The translations under genes were made by a program, and so were the position numbers. This document shows, in pieces, positions 18,524-27,285 of a stretch of 64,000 nucleotides of DNA (position 1 is its first letter; every line of letters begins with the position of its first letter). The notes below the pieces were generated by a model. That model was not told where the DNA came from. It saw only the letters and a program-made list of their open reading frames with translations, and made no database searches. The DNA is from Chryseobacterium sp. JJR-5R (GTDB lineage: Bacteria > Bacteroidota > Bacteroidia > Flavobacteriales > Weeksellaceae), in NCBI RefSeq assembly GCF_034047335.1, contig NZ_CP139137.1:3906001-3970000 (forward strand). Direction: 5' to 3'.

Positions 18524-20044
18524 TTACGAAGATTTTAAATAATTCTTCACTTCTTCCAGATAAGGATACATCACCATGTCATCTGAAAAAGCCGGAATAA
18601 TTTTCCTTACCTTATCATACAGCTCTTTGGTAGCAGACGAGATTTTATCCTGATACCCAAGATACTCAATAGCCTGGACGATGGTAATTGCCTCAATCGT
18701 CAATACTTCAAAAGCGTTATCAATCACTTTCCGGCAGATTACGGCTGCATTGGTCCCCATGCTTACAATATCCTGATTGTCATTGTTGTTAGGAATGCTA
18801 TGAACATACATCGGGTTGGACAGCATTTGGTTTTCAGCTGTTGTAGAGGTTGCCGTGAACTGGACGCCCTGCATTCCGAAATTAAATCCCAGCTTGCCTA
18901 AATTGACAAAAGGAGGAAAAATTTCGTTGATCCTGGCATTTAAAAGGTAGTTCAGCTGTCTTTCTGCCAGCATGGTTAATTTCGTTACCACGATTTTCAG
19001 CTTGTCCATTTCAAGGGAAATATAATCACCGTGAAAATTCCCGCCATGGTAGACGTGCCGATCCTCAATATTGATAATCGGGTTGTCATTCGCTGAATTA
19101 ATCTCATTTTCAAGCACTTTCTCCGTATACTCCAAGGTATCCAGAACAGGCCCTAAGATCTGCGGGACACACCTGAGGGAATAATATTCCTGAACTTTTT
19201 CTTTAAATACTTTTTCCTGTTCTTCGAAACGTGTGTATAAATGATCGGCCCTTTTTCTGATCAGCTGGCTGTCAGCCAGGTGTTCACGCATCTTTGCAGC
19301 AATTTTCTGCTGCCCTTCATGAAGCTTTGTCCCGTTCAATACCTCAGAGAAATGATCATCGTATGCCTGAACGATTTCATTGATGGCACAGGACAGTTTA
19401 ACAGAAATATCCGTCAGCTGATTCGCTTTATGAGCATTGACAATACCGATTCCTGACATCACGGAAGTCCCGTTCATTAAGGCAAGCCCCTCACGGATCT
19501 CCACCCGGACCGGATGCAGGTTCTCGGTCTCAAAAACCGTTTTGGTCAGTTTCCGTTCTCCTTTGTAAAAAACTTCGCCTTCACCGATTAAAACCAGAGC
19601 CAGATGGGCAAGCTGAACCAGGTCTCCGCTGGCGCCCACGCCCCCGTGCTCAAAAATCAACGGCGTAATATCTCTGTTTATTAATTCCTTAAGCAGAATA
19701 ACTACCGAAGGATGGACCCCTGAGTTCCCAAGAGACAAGGTGTTCAGCCTTGCCAGCATGGAGGCCTTCACTTCTGCTGCAGGAAGAGGGTTTCCCATTC
19801 CGGAAGAATGGCTCCTTATTAAGTTATACTGAAGCTGATGGGTATCTTCATCACTGATCTTAAACTGGGCCATAGGCCCGAAACCCGTGTTCACCCCATA
19901 TATTACTTTATTTTTTGAAAACTCCTTCAAAAACTGAAAACTTTTGTCCACTCTTTCCAGAAGTGTTTCATCCAGTTCTATTTGCTCATTTTCAATGATG
20001 ACCTTTTTAAAGTCGCTCAATTCTAAAAAGTTATTTATTCTCAT
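18524..20044 (-). CDS. Tyrosine ammonia-lyase (HAL/PAL/TAL family)
   Basis: This 506-residue aromatic amino acid lyase has the MIO-forming Ala-Ser-Gly in GGVGASGDLVQLAHLAL (about residues 143-145), the catalytic YGVNTGFG loop, and NSANDNPI and YHGGNFHGDY. It closely resembles the F. johnsoniae tyrosine ammonia-lyase as I recall it, including LIRSHSSG and FGMQGVQFTATSTTAE. It would convert L-tyrosine to 4-coumarate, the starter of flexirubin polyenes. Histidine lyase activity is the alternative, but the pigment context favours tyrosine. Confidence 0.92.
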   Translation of the reverse strand: MRINNFLELSDFKKVIIENEQIELDETLLERVDKSFQFLKEFSKNKVIYGVNTGFGPMAQFKISDEDTHQLQYNLIRSHSSGMGNPLPAAEVKASMLARLNTLSLGNSGVHPSVVILLKELINRDITPLIFEHGGVGASGDLVQLAHLALVLIGEGEVFYKGERKLTKTVFETENLHPVRVEIREGLALMNGTSVMSGIGIVNAHKANQLTDISVKLSCAINEIVQAYDDHFSEVLNGTKLHEGQQKIAAKMREHLADSQLIRKRADHLYTRFEEQEKVFKEKVQEYYSLRCVPQILGPVLDTLEYTEKVLENEINSANDNPIINIEDRHVYHGGNFHGDYISLEMDKLKIVVTKLTMLAERQLNYLLNARINEIFPPFVNLGKLGFNFGMQGVQFTATSTTAENQMLSNPMYVHSIPNNNDNQDIVSMGTNAAVICRKVIDNAFEVLTIEAITIVQAIEYLGYQDKISSATKELYDKVRKIIPAFSDDMVMYPYLEEVKNYLKSS

Positions 20045-20067
20045 TAATTAAAGTAATAGTAATATAA

Positions 20068-20101
20068 TTTTGTAATTATTAATTAATTGTCATTAATTTT
20101 G
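20068..20101 (+). promoter_or_regulatory. Bacteroidota-type promoter for the halogenase-like gene
   Basis: TTTTG at 20068-20072 and TAATTTTG at 20094-20101 are 21 bases apart, matching the Bacteroidota -33/-7 arrangement. They lie in the 97-base space between divergent genes and point toward the flavoprotein at 20142. On the other strand, TATCTTTG (20112-20105) could serve the ammonia-lyase gene, but its TTTG is 24 bases away, so that one is weaker. Confidence 0.55.
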
Positions 20102-20141
20102 CGGCAAAGATAGAAGTTATTATTAAAATAAAAAACCAAAG

Positions 20142-21386
20142 ATGAGCAAAGAATTTGTTGATGTTCTCGTAATCGGGGCAGGGCCTTCCGGATGCGTATC
20201 TTCTTCATATTTAAAGAAGAACAACATCAGCGTAAAAGTTGTCGAAAAAACAAAATTCCCGAGACTGGTGGTGGGCGAAAGCTTAATCCCGAGAGTAATG
20301 GACCATTTTGAAGAAGCCGGACTTTTTCCTGCTCTGGATAAAATGGGTTTTGAAAAAAAACTGGGGGCACGTTTTTTACGCGGCAATGAAGTCTGCATTT
20401 TTGATTTCAGCAACAAATTCGGTGAAGGCTGGGACTGGACCTGGCAGGTACCGAGGGCTGACTTTGATAATACCTTAGCTCAGGAAGTCATTAAAAAAGG
20501 AATTGACCTTGAGTTTGAAACTGAAGTTACCGATATCCGTTTCAACGGAACGGATTCTATCACCACCGTAAAAAATAAAGACGGCAAAACAAAGGAGATT
20601 CATGCAAAATTTGTCATTGACTCCAGCGGATACGGAAGGGTTCTGCCCCGTCTTTTAGATTTAGAAAAACCTTCAAAATTATCTCCCCATTCTGCAATTT
20701 TTGCCCATGTAGAAGACCTCAACAGAGAACAAGGAACGGAAGGTACTTTGATTTCCTTTGATATTATTGAAACGGAAGTCTGGCTTTGGGTCATCCCTTT
20801 CTCCAACGGAAATACCAGCGTAGGAATTGTTGGCCCTACGGAATATATTGATAAATTATCTGAAAACGGAGATCCTTCAGAAGCGCTGAAAAAAGCAATA
20901 TCCCTTTCTGACTATTATGTAAAACGTTTCGGGGATGCAGATTTTCTTTTTGAACCGAAGCATCTGAAAGATTATTCCTGTTCAGTGAAAAGCCTGTTCG
21001 GGGACGGTTTTGCCCTCACCGGAAATGCTTCTGAATTCCTAGACCCGGTTTTTTCTTCGGGAATGGCTTTTGCCACGGAATCCGGGATGCTGGCTGCCAA
21101 ACTGGCCGTGCGGCAGCTGAACGGCGAAACAATAGACTGGCAGACGGAATATTCCGATTATATTTTATACGGTGTTGATGTTTTCACGACGTATGTTAAA
21201 GAATGGTACACGGGAAATCTTCAGGAATTATTTTTCCACCAGCCGGAAAACCCGGATGTCAAAAGAAAAATATGCGCCGTTTTAGCAGGTTATGTCTGGA
21301 ACAAAAAGAATACGTTCGTAAGAATACATGATACCGCGATAAAGAATCTTGCAGAATTTATCAAGACAGAAAAGCTTCACTCATAA
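20142..21386 (+). CDS. FAD-dependent tryptophan halogenase-like / monooxygenase
   Basis: This 414-residue flavoprotein has the N-terminal GAGPSGCVSSSYLKK dinucleotide motif, VGESLIPRV as in flavin-dependent halogenases, and a WLWVIPF segment resembling the halogenase WxWxIP motif. FAD-binding GNASEFLDPVFSSG follows. Some flexirubins are reported to be chlorinated or hydroxylated on the ring, so this enzyme may halogenate or oxygenate the aryl head group. Halogenation versus hydroxylation cannot be decided here. It is transcribed divergently from the ammonia-lyase gene. Confidence 0.87.
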   Translation: MSKEFVDVLVIGAGPSGCVSSSYLKKNNISVKVVEKTKFPRLVVGESLIPRVMDHFEEAGLFPALDKMGFEKKLGARFLRGNEVCIFDFSNKFGEGWDWTWQVPRADFDNTLAQEVIKKGIDLEFETEVTDIRFNGTDSITTVKNKDGKTKEIHAKFVIDSSGYGRVLPRLLDLEKPSKLSPHSAIFAHVEDLNREQGTEGTLISFDIIETEVWLWVIPFSNGNTSVGIVGPTEYIDKLSENGDPSEALKKAISLSDYYVKRFGDADFLFEPKHLKDYSCSVKSLFGDGFALTGNASEFLDPVFSSGMAFATESGMLAAKLAVRQLNGETIDWQTEYSDYILYGVDVFTTYVKEWYTGNLQELFFHQPENPDVKRKICAVLAGYVWNKKNTFVRIHDTAIKNLAEFIKTEKLHS

Positions 21387-21633
21387 AACAGGTTACATCT
21401 TGAAACTTTTTTCTTTTCACTAAAATTTTCCCTGAATTCAATAGCTGCAAAAATAATTGAAACTTCATTATTATTTCTCAGAACCTGCTGAGGTTCATTT
21501 ATAGATTATTTCAGGCATATTATGCTGGCCATACAGTTTACGCCTGCTAAATTTAGAGAATAAGCAAGAGTATATTTAAGAATAAGCTGCAAATTTTTAT
21601 TAAGATTTAAACAGGCTTCCAAAATCTTACTAA

Positions 21634-22947
21634 CTATCTTAGATCGATAAATGTAATCGGCTTTCTGCTGCTCGGGTTGAAAACAGTTTTAGACAAAATA
21701 TCAAAATCCACGATTTCAATTTTCGGGCTTACCCTTAATTTTGCCCGGAAATGGTCCCGCACTTCATTCTCAAAATTCTCGTTGCTGATTTCTGTACTTA
21801 ATTTGATAATGATTTCATCTAAGCCTATTTCATTTGATTGAATTACGATTTGGTAACATAAAATTCCATTAAAATCGTTAAGAATATCATTCATCGCAGG
21901 CGGATACAATGTTGTCCCTTTGTATTTGATCATCTGCTGCTTCCGCCCGATAACAGGGCCCAGCCGCATCGTATTTCTTCCGCATAAACAAGGCTCATCA
22001 TGGGCCTGCACGATATCCCCTGTTTTGAACCTCAGTAAAGGAAGGGCTTCTACGCCCAAAGTAGTGATCGTCAGTTCGCCACTTTCTCCTTGCTGAACGG
22101 GATTTCCATAGTCATCAAGGATTTCCGTAATAATAAGCTCAGGATGCTGGTGACCGCCGATCTGATGCTCGCATTCCGTGAAAGCCGTGCTCATTTCCGT
22201 GGATGCATAGGTGGAGAATAATTTAATATTCCATTTTTCCTTGATCTTCTGCGAGAGGATATTATCTGTAAAATCCTGGTTTTTGATGCTTTCCCCGATA
22301 CAGACCGCACCATATACACTGGAATTTTGGTAATCCAGACCGTGCTTTTCGGCGTAATCAATCATTTTTAACAGAAACGAAGGAACCGTGATCAGGTATT
22401 TCGGTTTGTATCTGAAAATAGAATCCCACTGCAATTCCGGAATCCCGGGGCCCATCCGGACCACACTTGCCCCCATTTTCCGTAAGCCTAAAAAATAAGC
22501 CAGACCGGCCATAAAACGTTTGTCAATGGTGGTGATCATCTGTACCACATCACCTTTCCGGATTCCCGCACAAGCAAAAGAGATGGCTTCATTATACGCC
22601 AGCCGTTCAAGATCGTTATCTGACAGTCCGAATGTTACCGGATCGCCCAGGGTTCCTGAAGTAGTACTGTAATCCACAATTTTGTCTGGCGTAACACAGA
22701 AAAAATCATCATTGTTCTGCTGGATGTCGTTTTTTGTGGTGGTTGGAATTTTCTGCAGATCTTCCAGCGTCTGAATATCAGCAATCGTTATGTTGTTTTC
22801 TTCAAATAATTTCCTATAAAACGGCGAATAGGCTTCAATATACACCAGCAGCTCCCGAAGCTTTTGCTCCTGAAACTTTTTTATTTCGTGAATATCTGAC
22901 TGTTCGATAAGCGGATAGAATTCCAATGGCTTTATTTTAAAGGGCAA
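21634..22947 (-). CDS. AMP-dependent aryl-CoA/ACP ligase, phenylacetate-CoA ligase (PaaK)-like
   Basis: This 437-residue adenylate-forming enzyme has the P-loop-like YSTTSGTLGDPVTF, an acyl-AMP binding segment around STYASTEMSTAF, and FKTGDIVQAHDEPCLCGRN before the C-terminal domain. PaaK/F390-synthetase relatives activate aromatic acids. In this cluster it likely activates 4-coumarate for loading on an ACP, feeding the ketosynthases. It converges on the halogenase-like gene across 247 bases with no obvious hairpin. Confidence 0.88.
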   Translation of the reverse strand: MPFKIKPLEFYPLIEQSDIHEIKKFQEQKLRELLVYIEAYSPFYRKLFEENNITIADIQTLEDLQKIPTTTKNDIQQNNDDFFCVTPDKIVDYSTTSGTLGDPVTFGLSDNDLERLAYNEAISFACAGIRKGDVVQMITTIDKRFMAGLAYFLGLRKMGASVVRMGPGIPELQWDSIFRYKPKYLITVPSFLLKMIDYAEKHGLDYQNSSVYGAVCIGESIKNQDFTDNILSQKIKEKWNIKLFSTYASTEMSTAFTECEHQIGGHQHPELIITEILDDYGNPVQQGESGELTITTLGVEALPLLRFKTGDIVQAHDEPCLCGRNTMRLGPVIGRKQQMIKYKGTTLYPPAMNDILNDFNGILCYQIVIQSNEIGLDEIIIKLSTEISNENFENEVRDHFRAKLRVSPKIEIVDFDILSKTVFNPSSRKPITFIDLR

Positions 22948-23180
22948 ATTTATTTAAAATTAAAAGATTATTGAGTAATGAAAACTAAAAATAAAGCATG
23001 GCTGCTCACTTAAAATGCTTTTTACAAAAAATTCATAAATTAATTTTTTCACGTCAAGTTTTGTCGTTACCGGCATTGATATTTGCATCAGAGAGATTGA
23101 GATGACACCATAAGACCATCTTTATTTATTTGAAATAAGATACAAACCATAAGAAATATTAATAATGAAAAAACCTGAAT

Positions 23181-25859
23181 ATGAATTTTAAAAATCCTTT
23201 AAAAGGAATGGACGATTTTGATAAGATCAGCCGGGAAATATGGGCCGATATGAGAGGAGAAAAAATTGCTACCAATTCCATAGAACCTTTTTTTACAAAC
23301 CTGTGGGTAGATGAAAGAAAGCTTTTCACATTACTTGCTTCGTCAACAGATTTCAATACTTATCTGTTCGATGCAAAGAAAAACTTTATTAATTATTCTC
23401 AGGAAGCAGAAAAAGTAAATCTTAAAGAAATACCTCCGGCAAAGATCGATAACGTAAGAGTAAAGGCTAAAATGATTGAGAAATTAATGATCCAAGAGCC
23501 TGAATTGGATGAAAAACAATTTCAAAACTCATTTCTGGAACGCCTTGATAAAAAGGTCTGGGTGAATATAAGCCCGGGGTATATTGACTCCCGAAAATAT
23601 ACCCATCATACGGCGATCGGAATCCGGGAGAGAAAGATAGAATGCACCATCAACATCCCTTATCGTAATTACCATAGGGAAGCCACAAAAACCGTAATAA
23701 ATGAGACGGAAGCCACTGTCCATTATTCTTCAGAATCTCCTGATGCCATACAGATCAGGCTGAGTGATGCCGAAGACTATATGGCTGCCATCACTTACCT
23801 TTTTCCGTACCATCGACAGGAAGCGCAGGTTGCGCTTATAGCTCATTTTGAAGAGGCAGGAAACGGGCTTACTTCTATTGATGACCTGATGTTCTTCTAT
23901 AACCAGCTTCCAAATTTTGCCCTGACCGGGGTGGATTATAAAGGAAAAGCAAAGAAGCTTTCAGACGAGCTGTTATGGGATCATTTTTTACAGTTTTTAA
24001 ATTTTGATTCCCAATTAATCCGTGATGTAGACTCAATAGGCAAAGCCGCTGCTCTGGCAGCAGAGCCGTTCAGAGATAAGAGCCGTTATGCGATCCGTAT
24101 CCTTACGGCAATATCCGGGGAATTCGTTTACCGAAAGATTAAAAACGACCCTAAGCTCATTCTTCACATTTATCATTCTCTGGATGGAGAAAGCGTGTAC
24201 ATGGGAAAAGGCATTATTTCAGATACCAATCAGGCTGCCCCTGGTCAGATGTTTGAAAACAAAGAGCTTTTTGTCATCTATGTAACCGCTTTCATGCAGG
24301 CTCAGCATGCAACGGATGATGCCCACCAACCGTTACAAAGTGGTTCTCTTTTCGCATTAGGCGTCAGCAGGGATTCTGATACGATAGAAAGACATTGTGA
24401 ACTTACCGGATATTTTATGGAAGGAGATCCTGACAATATCGTAACCCTGATCAATACGGTAAAAGTGTTTAACCTGAAAACAGAGAAAATTGAAGCTGAA
24501 AACGAAATTGAAAACGGAGAATTCAGGCCACTGGATATGCTGCACCTCAAAGTGTATGAACAGGAAAAACTTCGGACGGGTAAGGTTCAGACTCATGAAA
24601 CCGATACTGAAGTGCCTGCTTTGTTTCTTTATCATATTGCTCAGAGAAAAGCTGCTGAGGATGCCTTGAGGTGTCTTCGCGTTGCCGCGGATCTCATGGT
24701 GATCTCAGCCAGTCTTGCGACTATTGAATCCGGAGTTTCAGGGTTACCTTTATATGCGGCTTATGCAGATATTGGCGTTGCGCTTTCAGATTTTTATATA
24801 GAGACCCGGCTCAGAGATGAGCTTAAATTCACCACTAAAGGGAAAAAACTTCTGGAATTATGGGATGACATTTACATGGTCCAGGGCACAGCAGGTGCCA
24901 TGGTGAGCATGTTACCAAAGGCAGAAAAAGCATTGGATGCCACCGTAGAAGTTCTGTATATCTCCAGGTATCCGCGTCAACAGAAAAGCTTACAAAAGTT
25001 AATTAAAAATACATTATATTCGTTTCCTTTAAGGGATTATTCTAAAAACGGATTAAGCGTTCTTTCAAAAAACGGTATAAAAAGCATTACCAAGCATGCT
25101 TCTGATTTTGAGAAGCTGAAAGTGCTTTTTGTAGAGAATGCAAAGAAAGAGGTAGCAGTACTTTATAAAGGGAAAAAGTTCTTTCAAGCAGATTCCGCCG
25201 GAAGAACAGGGAAATTCCTAGATTATCTTTACAGGAAAGCTGGCGGTAATATTACAAAGCTTGATCAAGAGATGAGCCGTCTTGTTGGGATGGCGGACAA
25301 CATACCTATTTCTAATACTATTATAACGGCAGAACAGTTTGAAGCAAGATTAGAAGCTCTTCAAAATGCTGACATTACGGCTGCAAATGCATTAGATTTT
25401 TTTGAGGAAGCAAGGATTTTTTTTAATCATACAACTAAAATAAATGCGCAAGGGGGAAAAGTTGTTGTACAAATAGCTGATCATAATTGTGTGGAAGTAG
25501 TGAAGGTTGTAGATGTGTTTTTTAAAACTGGAAAAATTAATTGTGCTACTTTTTCTCATGCTCAAGATATGTGGGTTGATCTTAGTTTGTGGTTCCAAAA
25601 TGAATACAACCTCAAAAGAGGACTTGAATATATTGAAAATGTTGGCGTTCTGCATACTAGAATGGATAATAATGAAACAGGGATTCTTCTTTGTATGAGA
25701 GGAGGTCTAGAAGATCATCATGTAATGAATGTAGTAAAAAGAAAAGGAAGTAAATTTGCAAGTTTTGAAGATTGTCAAAAATTGAGTAAAATTATGAATC
25801 TGAATAAATATCCTAAAGGCCCTTATATAAATTTTAAATATATGAAAACTAGTAAATAA
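23181..25859 (+). CDS. Polymorphic-toxin-like protein with AT-rich C-terminal tip
   Basis: I do not recognise the 892-residue protein as a whole. The N-terminal about 450 residues look soluble and mixed alpha/beta, and residues about 500-620 hold long hydrophobic and Ala-rich helices (ADLMVISASLATIESG). From about 25380 (residue about 735) base composition drops sharply. The tip holds an NCVEVVKVVD segment (Cys770) and DHHVMNVV (His846/847), a spacing compatible with a papain-like Tox-PL-type fold. Four Imm35/YrhB-type genes follow, which supports a toxin role. There is no signal peptide or Rhs repeat. Toxin activity is inferred. Confidence 0.65.
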   Translation: MNFKNPLKGMDDFDKISREIWADMRGEKIATNSIEPFFTNLWVDERKLFTLLASSTDFNTYLFDAKKNFINYSQEAEKVNLKEIPPAKIDNVRVKAKMIEKLMIQEPELDEKQFQNSFLERLDKKVWVNISPGYIDSRKYTHHTAIGIRERKIECTINIPYRNYHREATKTVINETEATVHYSSESPDAIQIRLSDAEDYMAAITYLFPYHRQEAQVALIAHFEEAGNGLTSIDDLMFFYNQLPNFALTGVDYKGKAKKLSDELLWDHFLQFLNFDSQLIRDVDSIGKAAALAAEPFRDKSRYAIRILTAISGEFVYRKIKNDPKLILHIYHSLDGESVYMGKGIISDTNQAAPGQMFENKELFVIYVTAFMQAQHATDDAHQPLQSGSLFALGVSRDSDTIERHCELTGYFMEGDPDNIVTLINTVKVFNLKTEKIEAENEIENGEFRPLDMLHLKVYEQEKLRTGKVQTHETDTEVPALFLYHIAQRKAAEDALRCLRVAADLMVISASLATIESGVSGLPLYAAYADIGVALSDFYIETRLRDELKFTTKGKKLLELWDDIYMVQGTAGAMVSMLPKAEKALDATVEVLYISRYPRQQKSLQKLIKNTLYSFPLRDYSKNGLSVLSKNGIKSITKHASDFEKLKVLFVENAKKEVAVLYKGKKFFQADSAGRTGKFLDYLYRKAGGNITKLDQEMSRLVGMADNIPISNTIITAEQFEARLEALQNADITAANALDFFEEARIFFNHTTKINAQGGKVVVQIADHNCVEVVKVVDVFFKTGKINCATFSHAQDMWVDLSLWFQNEYNLKRGLEYIENVGVLHTRMDNNETGILLCMRGGLEDHHVMNVVKRKGSKFASFEDCQKLSKIMNLNKYPKGPYINFKYMKTSK

Positions 25860-25866
25860 TAAAAAT

Positions 25867-26187
25867 ATGTTAACAGAACAAGAAGTAATAGAAATCGCAA
25901 AAGATTATGTAAAAAAGCAGAGCGAAAGAAGTGGATATGATCTTGTCATCCTGGATAATGCCGAAATTAAAAAACCATACGGAATAATATTCAGATACAA
26001 TACAAAAAAATTCAATCAGACAAGAGATTACAATGATAAAACATTAATTGGAAATACTCCATTCTTGGTTGAAAATAAAAATGGTAAAATTATAATATTC
26101 GGTTCTTCACAAGGCTTAGATTATTATGTTGAAGAATACGAAGCTGGAAGATGGCCGGATATGCCAAGACTCAGCGATTTTCAATAA
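25867..26187 (+). CDS. Imm35/YrhB-domain immunity protein, copy 1 (intact)
   Basis: This 106-residue protein has the YrhB/Imm35 pattern: an N-terminal helix (LTEQEVIEIAKDYVKK), KPYGIIFRYN, a GNTPFLVENKNGKIIIFG core and YYVEEYEAGRW with the conserved Trp (codon 26152-26154). Imm35 proteins are predicted immunity factors in polymorphic toxin loci. It begins 7 bases after the toxin-like gene and is followed by a strong terminator, so it is the likely cognate immunity gene. Confidence 0.8.
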   Translation: MLTEQEVIEIAKDYVKKQSERSGYDLVILDNAEIKKPYGIIFRYNTKKFNQTRDYNDKTLIGNTPFLVENKNGKIIIFGSSQGLDYYVEEYEAGRWPDMPRLSDFQ

Positions 26188-26192
26188 TTCAC

Positions 26193-26222
26193 AGCCACCT
26201 TCGGGTGGCTTTTGTATTTTTT
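26193..26222 (+). terminator. Rho-independent terminator after immunity copy 1
   Basis: A perfect 7-bp stem AGCCACC (26193-26199) / GGTGGCT (26204-26210) with a stable TTCG tetraloop is followed by a T-rich run. It should end the toxin-immunity transcript. A close but imperfect copy occurs at about 27287-27310. Confidence 0.85.
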
Positions 26223-26294
26223 AATAAATTATATTATTATTGGATAAATAAAGGTAATTTCCATGACTAAAGAACAAAAAACATTATATTATTT

Positions 26295-26598
26295 ATGTTA
26301 AACAAAGACGAAATAAATGAAATAGCAAAGCGCTAGATAGAATACCTTGAAGCAAATATGAATATAAAATTAGCTATTGCTCAATAACTTACAATAAACA
26401 AACCTTACGGAAATATTTTTTTTGGGAGCACAAGATTCTAAGAAGCATCGTTTAGTAGGTAATGGTCCTTTTTTGGTAGAAAGTAAAGAAGGCAGAATAC
26501 TTAGATTCGGAACAGCCGATCCTACGGAATACTATATTTCATTATATGAAAATGGAAATTGGAATCCGGGTTCTAATGACATCTGGTATCCAAATTAA
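26295..26598 (+). pseudogene. Decayed Imm35/YrhB immunity gene, copy 2
   Basis: Translation from the ATG at 26295 begins like an Imm35 protein (MLNKDEINEIAKR) but hits TAG at 26334-26336 and TAA at 26385-26387. A frameshift at the T8 run (26416-26423) is then needed to read HRLVGNGPFLVESKEGRI and EYYISLYENGNW, ending at TAA 26596-26598. The two stops and the frameshift show it is a pseudogene. Its sequence is closest to copy 3. Confidence 0.82.
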
Positions 26599-26637
26599 CC
26601 GACATTATTTTAGTAAATAAATCCCAAGGCAAATACA

Positions 26638-26946
26638 ATGCTGACAGACAGTCAAATGCTAGAAATAGCGAAAAAATACATAAAATTAAACGAAGAAGAA
26701 ATAAATATAGAACTAATTATTTTTGAACAACTTACAATGATTAAGTCTTATGGAAACATCTATTCCTATGGACCAAAAGACTCTAAATATCGTCTAGCGG
26801 GTAATGGGCCATTTCTCGTAAAAAATGATACTGGCTTAGTCATTCAATTTGGAACTTCTAATGATATAGAATATTATATAACAGGATATGAAGATGGCAC
26901 ATGGAAACCTAGTACTCATGGCGTTTGGGATCCTAATCAGAATTAA
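26638..26946 (+). CDS. Imm35/YrhB-domain immunity protein, copy 3 (intact)
   Basis: This 102-residue protein has the same layout as copy 1: LTDSQMLEIAKKYIK, then GNGPFLVKNDTG, VIQFGTSNDIEYYI and a terminal GTWKPST containing the conserved Trp. It differs enough from copy 1 to be a heterologous immunity gene rather than a recent duplicate. It lies 39 bases after the decayed copy 2 and could protect against a related but different toxin tip. Confidence 0.75.
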   Translation: MLTDSQMLEIAKKYIKLNEEEINIELIIFEQLTMIKSYGNIYSYGPKDSKYRLAGNGPFLVKNDTGLVIQFGTSNDIEYYITGYEDGTWKPSTHGVWDPNQN

Positions 26947-26963
26947 TATTCATAAAAACCCAC

Positions 26964-27248
26964 ATGCTAACAGAAATAGAAATAATCAGCACTGCAAAAG
27001 ACTATATAAAAAAATTAAGTCAAAAATGGCAAACAGAACTTACTATTGCGGAGGAACGTTTAATTCAAAAAGGGTATGGAATAATATTTTATTTTAACTC
27101 AAAAAAATTTATAGAAGACAAAATAGAAAAAGCCAAGCTAATAGGATGCTCCCCATTCTTAGTAGAAAGTAAAACTGGTCAAATTATAGTGTTTGGGACA
27201 AATAGATCCATTGACTACTATATAAAAGAATACGAAGCAGGAAGATGA
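26964..27248 (+). CDS. Imm35/YrhB-domain immunity protein, copy 4 (C-terminally truncated)
   Basis: This 94-residue protein is most similar to copy 1: YGIIFYFNSKKFIEDK, CSPFLVESKTGQIIVFG and YYIKEYEAGR. The conserved Trp codon TGG of copy 1 is TGA here (27246-27248). The following 33 bases still encode the PDMPRLSDFQ tail of copy 1 up to TAA at 27279-27281. So the last 11 residues, including the conserved Trp, are lost by one substitution. It may be inactive or newly truncated. Confidence 0.72.
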   Translation: MLTEIEIISTAKDYIKKLSQKWQTELTIAEERLIQKGYGIIFYFNSKKFIEDKIEKAKLIGCSPFLVESKTGQIIVFGTNRSIDYYIKEYEAGR

Positions 27249-27285
27249 CCGGATATGCCAAGACTCAGCGATTTTCAATAATTCA

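Larger units (their letters stand above)
1..22947. other. Flexirubin / aryl-polyene biosynthesis gene cluster (left end outside window)
   Basis: About 22 genes in this stretch are types expected for flexirubin production: tyrosine ammonia-lyase, an aryl-CoA ligase-like enzyme, several ketosynthases with one chain-length-factor-like partner, two ACPs, FabG, hotdog dehydratase and thioesterase, an LpxL-like acyltransferase, CrtI-like and halogenase-like flavoenzymes, and LolA plus ABC export proteins. Flexirubins are aryl-polyene acids esterified to dialkylresorcinols. The dialkylresorcinol genes darA and darB are not seen and probably lie to the left. The cluster is split into a plus-strand and a minus-strand half that converge near 11640. 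Cluster identity is inferred from gene content. Confidence 0.88.

Noticed and set aside
21387..21633. Terminator between the converging halogenase-like and ligase genes
   Set aside because: No stem with a T-run could be identified in the 247 bases.
23165..23191. Eight-codon leader frame overlapping the toxin-like gene start
   Set aside because: It has no repeated codons, attenuator hairpin or other sign of function; probably chance.
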